Under the pieces are notes generated by a model. The model was not told the origin of the DNA. It saw only the letters and a program-made list of their open reading frames with translations, and did not search any database. From Pirellula sp. (GTDB lineage: Bacteria; Planctomycetota; Planctomycetia; Pirellulales; PNKZ01): a stretch of 64,000 nucleotides of DNA. The stretch is taken from positions 1 to 64,000 of the forward strand of contig PNKZ01000001.1 of assembly GCA_013822735.1 (NCBI GenBank), read 5' to 3'. Shown piece by piece: positions 47,529 through 52,686 of the stretch. The position numbers were made by a program, and so were the translations under genes. The stretch's first letter is position 1. Every line of letters begins with the position of its first letter.

Positions 47529-47600
47529 GTCCCGAAGGTGTAACGGATCGCATCGAACTCTCCGAAGGTTCAGGTCCTGGTTCGATTCCAGGTCGGGATA
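47529..47600 (+). tRNA. tRNA-Arg(CCG)
   Basis: Acceptor GTCCCGA/TCGGGAT, anticodon loop CTCCGAA between GAACT and GGTTC, T arm CCTGG-TTCGATT-CCAGG, discriminator A. A20 in the D loop is plausible for Arg. Confidence 0.88.
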
Positions 47601-47614
47601 GTGCTCACCAAAAT

Positions 47615-47686
47615 GCCCTGCGAGTGTGCCGGACGGCACGGCAGTCTTCGAAACTGCCGGACGAGGTTCAATTCCTCGGCAGGGTA
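47615..47686 (+). tRNA. tRNA-Arg(TCG)
   Basis: Acceptor GCCCTGC/GCAGGGT, D stem GTG/CAC, anticodon loop CTTCGAA between GCAGT and ACTGC, T arm CGAGG-TTCAATT-CCTCG, discriminator A, then CT. Confidence 0.9.
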
Positions 47687-47696
47687 CTTGTTGGAT

Positions 47697-47770
47697 GTCC
47701 TCGAAGTGTACCGGACTATGCACGCGACCGTGCGAAGGTCGAAGACCGGGTTCGATTCCCGGCGAGGGTA
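47697..47770 (+). tRNA. tRNA-Arg(GCG)
   Basis: Acceptor GTCCTCG/CGAGGGT, anticodon loop GTGCGAA between CGACC and GGTCG reads GCG, which is rare in bacteria where ACG (inosine) normally serves. T arm CCGGG-TTCGATT-CCCGG, discriminator A, then CT. Confidence 0.88.
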
Positions 47771-47794
47771 CTGCTTGTGTTTGTGTTCGTTGTC

Positions 47795-47866
47795 GACGTC
47801 GGAGCCTAACGGCCGGGCGATCGCCTGCAAAGCGATTACGAGCGGGTTCGACTCCCGCCGACGTCT
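47795..47866 (+). tRNA. tRNA-Cys(GCA)
   Basis: Acceptor GACGTCG/CGACGTC, anticodon loop CTGCAAA between ATCGC and GCGAT, T arm GCGGG-TTCGACT-CCCGC, and the Cys identity base T73. Last ordinary tRNA before the Y-RNA-like elements. Confidence 0.92.
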
Positions 47867-47874
47867 TTTGATGC

Positions 47875-47938
47875 GCCGACTGCAGGTTCGGATTACATCC
47901 ATACCTGATGAACCAGTCTGAACTTTTTCTTCGTCGGC
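47875..47938 (+). ncRNA. Y RNA-like element 1 (minimal form)
   Basis: Outer helix GCCGAC/GTCGGC, internal loop TGC opposite TTTCTTC, second helix AGGTTCGGA/TCTGAACTT (9 pairs with two G-U), then a small hairpin CATC-CATACCT-GATG preceded by TTA. It shares the CGACTG start, the TACAT after the second helix and the CTTC-GTCG return strand with four downstream elements. It lacks any T arm or acceptor-like helix. The 64-nt size would make it a bare Ro60-binding stem. Assignment to Y RNA is inferred from architecture and the adjacent Ro60 gene. Confidence 0.65.
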
Positions 47939-47983
47939 ACGTCTTTGTTCGCAGCAGTTCCAACTGCTCGTCGTGAGTCCATG

Positions 47984-48001
47984 ACGGTCCTAAGGTAGCG
48001 A
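47984..48001 (+). other. 18-nt exact copy of a conserved 23S rRNA segment
   Basis: ACGGTCCTAAGGTAGCGA is identical to the domain IV segment of bacterial 23S rRNA that also forms the core of the I-CeuI homing-endonuclease site. Flanks do not match rRNA. It lies in 230 bp of GC-rich structured sequence (for example GCCGG-GCGA-CCGGC) between Y elements 1 and 2 where I find no gene. Confidence 0.6.
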
Positions 48002-48168
48002 CGCCGGGCGACCGGCTAGTGAAGGGCGGAATCATCTCTCGCAGATGCGCACCGCCGGTCTACGGTCGAGAATGCTCGTGAGGCTCGATACGGACGGCCG
48101 TAAAAAACTGCTCGCGGCACCTCCTCGTTGGAATGCTCTTATCAAACGAAGTATTGAAACATCGAAAC

Positions 48169-48313
48169 ACGGATCGACTGCCTGTCGGAGTACATGGTCT
48201 CTGGAACCCGAGGTTGTGAGTTCGATTCTCACCGGTGCTACTTAGTTAAGTTCGCGGCACCGTAGCTCAAAGGATAGAGCGCGTAAATCTCTGACGAATC
48301 TTCGTCGATCCGT
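48169..48313 (+). ncRNA. Y RNA-like element 2 with permuted tRNA module
   Basis: Outer helix ACGGATCGAC/GTCGATCCGT (10 perfect pairs), internal loop TGCC opposite AATCTTC, second helix TGTCGGAG/CTCTGACG (8 pairs). Inside, in order: a small arm GGT-CTCTGGA-ACC, a T arm GTGAG-TTCGATT-CTCAC, an acceptor-like helix CGGTGCT/GGCACCG closed by a 16-nt loop, and a D arm GCTC-AAAGGATA-GAGC. This is a tRNA order cut between the D and anticodon arms and closed at the acceptor end, as described for YrlA Y RNAs. A conserved GAAACACG precedes the helix. Confidence 0.75.
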
Positions 48314-48344
48314 CTTGTTTGCATTTGAGGAAAGGAAGAAACAC

Positions 48345-48488
48345 GCTTCGCCGACTGTCCGATCGGAATCCATCGTTAGAGCGGGCGCCGTGAGAAGCGC
48401 CAGGTCGCAGGTTCGATCCCTGCCTGCGTCGGCATCGCCGTCGTAAGTAGCTCAGTAAAACATCTGATCAACGCTTCGTCGGAGAAGC
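48345..48488 (+). ncRNA. Y RNA-like element 3 with permuted tRNA module
   Basis: Outer helix GCTTC-G-CCGAC / GTCGG-A-GAAGC (10 pairs around one G-A), loop TGTCC opposite AACGCTTC, second helix GATCGGA/TCTGATC. Inside: hairpin GGCGC/GCGCC, T arm GCAGG-TTCGATC-CCTGC, an acceptor-like hairpin TGCGTCGGC-ATC-GCCGTCGTA with one T-T mismatch, and a partial D arm TAGCTCAG lacking its 3' strand. Both helices differ in sequence from the other copies while keeping pairing. Confidence 0.7.
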
Positions 48489-48511
48489 ATTAAGAAGCAT
48501 CGTTGGAAACA

Positions 48512-48618
48512 CGGTTCGACTGCCGGACGGGAGTACATGGATTACCGAGTTCGATTCTCGACCGCCCGACTTGCTTGTCTACCTCGGGCGGGGCTCTCGC
48601 CATCACTTCGTCGAACCG
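48512..48618 (+). ncRNA. Y RNA-like element 4 with shortened tRNA module
   Basis: Outer helix CGGTTCGAC/GTCGAACCG (9 perfect pairs), loop TGCC opposite ATCACTTC, second helix GACGGGAG/CTCTCGCC (one A-C). Inside: TACATGG, T arm CGAG-TTCGATT-CTCG and a perfect 8-bp acceptor-like helix CCGCCCGA/TCGGGCGG closed by a 14-nt loop; the D arm is missing. GAAACACG precedes it as for elements 2 and 3, and a T-rich stretch follows. Confidence 0.72.
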
Positions 48619-48671
48619 AGTTTTGTCTTAGTCAGAGTTAGCAAAAGGACGTGCCGATCACATCGCACAAA

Positions 48672-48751
48672 CCCGACTGCCTGGCCGGAGTACATCAACT
48701 GTTAATTGATTCGAGAGCCGCAAGGCTCGACTCTGGTCGTTCTTCGTCGGG
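48672..48751 (+). ncRNA. Y RNA-like element 5, directly upstream of ro60
   Basis: Outer helix CCCGAC/GTCGGG, loop TGCC opposite TTCTTC, second helix TGGCCGGAG/CTCTGGTCG (9 pairs with wobbles). Inside: TAC, a perfect anticodon-type arm ATCAA-CTGTTAA-TTGAT that would read GTT (Asn), and a hairpin GAGCC-GCAA-GGCTC. No T arm. TTTTT follows two bases after the outer helix, and the ro60 ribosome binding site starts 9 nt after that. It may be both an RNA gene and a leader element. Confidence 0.7.
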
Positions 48752-48776
48752 CGTTTTTCGAAAGGAGTTTGACGTC

Positions 48777-50405
48777 ATGGCTAACAAGTCGCTATTCACG
48801 AGCTTGAAGAACCGGCTCCTGCGCGCCGATGCGCGCAACGAAGCCGGCGGACTCGCCTACCAGTTGCCGCCGAAGCACGCGCTGGCGCAGCTGGCCGCAA
48901 CCGGCTGCTTCAACGGCACGTTCTACGCATCCGCAGATGCGCAGCTCGACGAGCTGACGAAGCTCGCCGCTCAGGTCGACGACAACGTCTTCTTGGCGAA
49001 GCTCGCGGTCTACGCACGCAAACGGGCTCTGATGAAGGACATGCCGGCCGCGCTCACGGCGCTGTTGGCGAAGCGCGATCCGCAACTGTTTCGCAAGGTG
49101 TTCGAACGCACGGTCGACAACGGTCGCGTGCTCCGTACGCTCCTGCAGATGGTGCGCTCGGGCCGGTTCGGTCGTAAGAGCTTGTCGCATGCGCTCCAGC
49201 GGGCGTTTCAGCGTTGGCTCAACGGTGCGAACGTCGAAAAGTTGCTCAGCGCTTCGATCGGCAACGATCCGAGCCTGCGCGACGTGCTGCGTCTGGCTCG
49301 TCCGACGCCGCCGGACAACGCGCGCCGCGCGCTGTATGGTTGGCTGACCGACAAGCCGACGGAAAAGTGGGCTCCGGCGACGGAAGTGGACTTGCCGGCG
49401 GAAGTTCGCGCGCTTTCGGCTTACCGCCGGGCGACGAACCCGCGCGAGCAGATCGCGCTGTTGGCGACGTTCCGCGCTCGTTGGGATTTGCTGGCCGATG
49501 CGGCTTTGTCGGCCGACGTTTGGGCGGCAATCGCGCGGCAGATGGGTCCGCAGGCTTTGCGCATGAACTTGAACACCCTGGTTCGCCACGGCGTGTTCCA
49601 GACGGCGCAAGGTCCGGAGCTGATCGAGTACGTGGCGCGGCGCCTGACGGATGTCGAGGACATCCGCCGGTCGCGGCAGTTCCCGTATCAGTTCCTGGCG
49701 GCCTACCTGAACGCGGGCGACGACGTGCCGCGGGCGTTGAAGAACGCGCTGCAGCAAGCGGCGGAAGTCGCTTGCGGTAACGTTCCGCAACTCCCGGGTC
49801 CGGTCGTGATCGGTCTCGACGTGTCGGGCTCCATGAGTTCGGCCGTCACGGGCCATCGCGGTCGGGGGGCTACGTCGAAGATGCGTTGCGTAGATGTGGC
49901 GGCGTTGTTCGCGGCGGCGATCTTGCGTCGCAACGCGGACAGCATCGTCGTTCCGTTCGACACCGAGGCGTACGCGGCTCGGCTCGATCCGGGCGACACG
50001 ATTCTGAGCTTGGCGGAACGGTTGGCGAAGTACGGCGGCGGCGGCACGAACTGTGCCCTGCCGTTGGAACACGTCAACCGCGTCCATCGGGTACGGAAGT
50101 TCGTCGGCTGCGTGCTCGTGAGCGACCAGGAAAGCTGGATCGGCGCCGGCCGCCAAGGCTCGACGGGCACGATGACCGCGTGGAACGAGTTTGTGAAGAA
50201 TCAGGTGCGACTGCACGGCAAAGAGTTCACCGGTCCGAAGCTGGTGTGCCTCGACTTGCAGCCCTACACGACGACCCAGGCGCCGGACCGTAGCGACGTG
50301 TTGAACGTCGGCGGCTTCAGCGACGCGGTGTTCGACGTGATTGCCGGATTCTTCGCAGGCGACGCCGCACGGTTCGTCGCCGAAGTGGAAAAGGTCGCGC
50401 TGTAG
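48777..50405 (+). CDS. Ro60/TROVE-domain ring protein
   Basis: Bacterial orthologue of the Ro60 autoantigen (Rsr in Deinococcus), an RNA-binding ring that works with Y RNAs in RNA degradation and surveillance. The 542-residue protein has a helical TROVE/HEAT-type region (about 1-330, with [21 protein letters not shown]) and a von Willebrand A domain. Its MIDAS is complete: [10 protein letters not shown] (D348, S350, S352), [11 protein letters not shown] (T424) and VSDQE (D450). The start is the ATG at 48777, with AAAGGAG 9 nt upstream; the track start at 48651 lies within the RNA element. It directly follows five Y RNA-like elements and the tRNA array. No RtcB/RtcA genes are in the window. 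Confidence 0.95.
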   Translation: MANKSLFTSLKNRLLRADARNEAGGLAYQLPPKHALAQLAATGCFNGTFYASADAQLDELTKLAAQVDDNVFLAKLAVYARKRALMKDMPAALTALLAKRDPQLFRKVFERTVDNGRVLRTLLQMVRSGRFGRKSLSHALQRAFQRWLNGANVEKLLSASIGNDPSLRDVLRLARPTPPDNARRALYGWLTDKPTEKWAPATEVDLPAEVRALSAYRRATNPREQIALLATFRARWDLLADAALSADVWAAIARQMGPQALRMNLNTLVRHGVFQTAQGPELIEYVARRLTDVEDIRRSRQFPYQFLAAYLNAGDDVPRALKNALQQAAEVACGNVPQLPGPVVIGLDVSGSMSSAVTGHRGRGATSKMRCVDVAALFAAAILRRNADSIVVPFDTEAYAARLDPGDTILSLAERLAKYGGGGTNCALPLEHVNRVHRVRKFVGCVLVSDQESWIGAGRQGSTGTMTAWNEFVKNQVRLHGKEFTGPKLVCLDLQPYTTTQAPDRSDVLNVGGFSDAVFDVIAGFFAGDAARFVAEVEKVAL

Positions 50406-50427
50406 CGGCGAGACCGTACTTGTTGCG

Positions 50428-50463
50428 CCGGGGGATTGGTGAGTAGCCGATCCCCCGGTGTGT
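50428..50463. terminator. Terminator after ro60
   Basis: CCGGGGGAT and ATCCCCCGG form a perfect 9-bp stem with a 13-nt loop, followed by TGTGTTT. It ends the array-ro60 block 23 bp after the stop codon and could also serve the convergent FAD oxidoreductase gene. Confidence 0.7.
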
Positions 50464-50513
50464 TTCGAGGCGCGGCACGGCCTGGATTTTTTCGGTGGCC
50501 TGCCGCGGTTCGC

Positions 50514-52370
50514 TTAGTTCTTCAATTCACTCCGGATTCGCTTTTGCCAATCCGGATGACCCTGCTTGTACTTTTGAAACTCGCCGTGTTCCGTAGTCGA
50601 AATCTTTCCGTCTTTGTCTTTGTCGATGAACGAGAAGAGCCACTCCCAGCCCGGCTTCGATTCGTTCCACTCTGCTTGCGAACTCCACTCGCCGACCTCG
50701 ACGCTCCCTGCAGGATCGGGGCGGCTTGGCGGGCCGGTCCATTGCAACACTTGGCCGCGCTCCAATAATCGGCGCCTGAGCATCGCGGGATCCACGCTCT
50801 GAACTTCGCCGCCGACCTTAATCGCCGCGGCAGCAGCCACGCCGGCCGATTCGCCGAGTACGCAGAAGACCGGCTCCATGCGCGCCGAAGCATACGCGAT
50901 GTAGCTGGCCGAGAAACAAACGGGCACTAAGAGATTCGTGCATTCCTCTTTCCGGGGCGTAATGGCTCGGTAGGGAATTGCGTAAGGGCGGCCCGTTCCT
51001 TTCGAACCGCCGACGAACATATTTCCTTCCGTCGCCACGCCGATCTTGCCGGCCGGTTCGGACGCCACCGCGTAACGGCGCACCGGATAAATATCGACGC
51101 CGTAGAGCGCTAGGCCGACGCCGTCGTCGACCTGTGTCTTGTTCCATACGTCTGCGAGCGTCAATACGTACGGCCCTTTCATACGCCGAGCAATGCGAAC
51201 ATAGAGTTGGTTCGGCCAGCCCTCCGTGTCGGGATGCATCGAGCGGTCGAGCCCGAGCGCCGACGTTTCTTTCCGGAATGCCTCGGGAACGCGCGGATCG
51301 GTGCTCAGAAAGTGATGCAGGCCGGCGAGATAGTCTTTGTGTTGACGCCAGACGCGCGATCGCGCCTCCCAGGTACCGTCTTGATAATACCGGCTCACGC
51401 CGAGCGGCGCGATGGTCACGAGCGACTCCCGCTTGTAGTTGTATTCGCCGCTGTTTATCCAGCCGGGGAAAATCTCGCGCAACCGCTTCATCAGCGTCTC
51501 GGAGTCGTCGCCGATCGTGCCGACGAGAAACTCCACATACCTTCCGACCACTTCAAAATGTTTTGCGTCGTAATTCGCCGGCGGTTCGAAGGCAATGCGT
51601 TTGGCCGGGTCCGTGGTTACGTAAAAGCGATAGTTGTATGCCTGCGTGTAATCGTCCGCGGCTCCCTTCGGCAGTCCGTGGTCGGCGTCGACCAGCGGCA
51701 GAAGTCCGCTCTCGGGTTGGCCCGGCACGACGTACGGATCGATCGGCGTCCAGTTCGTCGTCGGGCCGACGCCTGCGAGTTCTTCTTGATAGGTGTCGGC
51801 GGCTTCTCGCCCCACGGCATACTTCACAGCGGCGGCCGCCATCAGGTCTCCCTCGTAGCTCGCATCGATGTAGACCTTAGCTTCGATCGTTGCTACGTCT
51901 TTCGTCGCGGCAGTCGGCGCCGGAACGGCTTGCTTGTCCGGCGGCGCCGATTCCAGCACGAGCCGAACGATCGTCGGCCCTGATTTTTCGACGCGCTGTA
52001 CCCGTTGCTCGAAGTACACGGGAATCTGTTCTTCTTGCAGCCAACTCGCAAACCCGCGCCGGATTTCGTCGGGCCGCTTGCCGATGCCGAACATGCGACT
52101 CGCAGTCAGCCCGCCGACTGCCTTCGGTTCGGGGCAATCCTGCAGCGGCTTGATCCCCGCGCCGAGAATGCCCCCGACCCAGCGGCTCGGTTCGATCACC
52201 AAAACGGTGCATCCCTCTTGCTTCGCCGTCACGGCCGCGAGGACTCCCGCCGGGGTTGCTCCATATACGCAGACGTCGACTTTCGAAACTGTTTCCGCCG
52301 CGCGCGTTCCCATGGAACCGTTCACTGCGAACGTCAGAAAAATGCCAACTAAGGTGAGGGAGTATCTCAT
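50514..52370 (-). CDS. Secreted FAD-dependent oxidoreductase with C-terminal EF-hand
   Basis: A 618-residue exported FAD_oxidored-family protein. Signal peptide MRYSLTLVGIFLTFAVNGSMG precedes the dinucleotide motif VYGATPAGVLAAVTAKQEG. Family blocks follow: RWVGGILGAGI, VYIDASYEGDLMAAAAVKYAVGREA, MFVGGSKGTGRPYAIPYRAI and VFCVLGESAGVAAAAAIK. The last 60 residues hold an EF-hand-like calcium motif DKDKDGKISTTE. Substrate unknown; the calcium site suggests a secreted location. It is convergent with ro60 and distinct from the oxidoreductase at 32287. Confidence 0.88.
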   Translation of the reverse strand: MRYSLTLVGIFLTFAVNGSMGTRAAETVSKVDVCVYGATPAGVLAAVTAKQEGCTVLVIEPSRWVGGILGAGIKPLQDCPEPKAVGGLTASRMFGIGKRPDEIRRGFASWLQEEQIPVYFEQRVQRVEKSGPTIVRLVLESAPPDKQAVPAPTAATKDVATIEAKVYIDASYEGDLMAAAAVKYAVGREAADTYQEELAGVGPTTNWTPIDPYVVPGQPESGLLPLVDADHGLPKGAADDYTQAYNYRFYVTTDPAKRIAFEPPANYDAKHFEVVGRYVEFLVGTIGDDSETLMKRLREIFPGWINSGEYNYKRESLVTIAPLGVSRYYQDGTWEARSRVWRQHKDYLAGLHHFLSTDPRVPEAFRKETSALGLDRSMHPDTEGWPNQLYVRIARRMKGPYVLTLADVWNKTQVDDGVGLALYGVDIYPVRRYAVASEPAGKIGVATEGNMFVGGSKGTGRPYAIPYRAITPRKEECTNLLVPVCFSASYIAYASARMEPVFCVLGESAGVAAAAAIKVGGEVQSVDPAMLRRRLLERGQVLQWTGPPSRPDPAGSVEVGEWSSQAEWNESKPGWEWLFSFIDKDKDGKISTTEHGEFQKYKQGHPDWQKRIRSELKN

Positions 52371-52686
52371 GTCTGAAGTCGAGCACTTTAGGGTTGGAAT
52401 TTGAGGGACATCGGCCGTCTAGCTTCGGTGGACTTGGGTGAGCTGGGAAGAGGCTCAAACGAGGAATGCCCGCTAAATATGAACCCCCGGCGGCAACCTT
52501 CAGCGACCATGCTTTGTAGGTAAAAGCCGCTATATCAGAGGTAAAAATTCGCTTAAGCAAAAGTTGTATTCACCTTGCGCCTCTGTTATTATCGGCCCTG
52601 CCTTGGGGGGGTGTGTCGAAATGGCCCTACCCCTGGGAAGCGTTACACGGACAGATCCATTGTTTCGCCTTTGGGGGGGCACGCGG
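52371..52686. other. Divergent intergenic region
   Basis: About 315 bp between the FAD oxidoreductase and the SHD1 protein, transcribed away from each other. Two GGGGGG runs lie near 52605 and 52673 and the stretch near 52540-52590 is AT-rich (ATATCAGAGGTAAAAATTCG), a plausible promoter zone. No gene seen. Confidence 0.45.

Noticed and set aside
45213-47921. Many small ORFs inside the tRNA array
   Set aside because: They consist of T-arm translations (FDSRRG, VRFPPGA) in all frames; tRNA cloverleaves explain the sequence.
46701-48035. 444-aa minus-strand ORF across tRNAs and HNH gene
   Set aside because: It runs antisense through verified tRNAs and the HNH gene; the recurring RVRFPPGA/SIPGTRT-like words are translations of T arms, not protein domains.
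48115-48262. Reading Y element 2 as two ordinary adjacent tRNAs (one ending CGGTGCTA, one starting GGCACCG)
   Set aside because: The second half has no downstream anticodon arm, T arm or CGGTGCC strand, and the first has no 5' D arm at normal spacing. The 10-bp outer helix embraces both halves.
45014-48751. CRISPR array
   Set aside because: The repeated GGTTCGAxTCC words occur at 70-100 nt intervals with non-identical flanks that fold as tRNAs; there are no constant repeats or cas genes.
48792-50216. 474-aa minus-strand ORF over ro60
   Set aside because: Arg/His/Gln-rich antisense reading of a gene with clear TROVE and vWA motifs.
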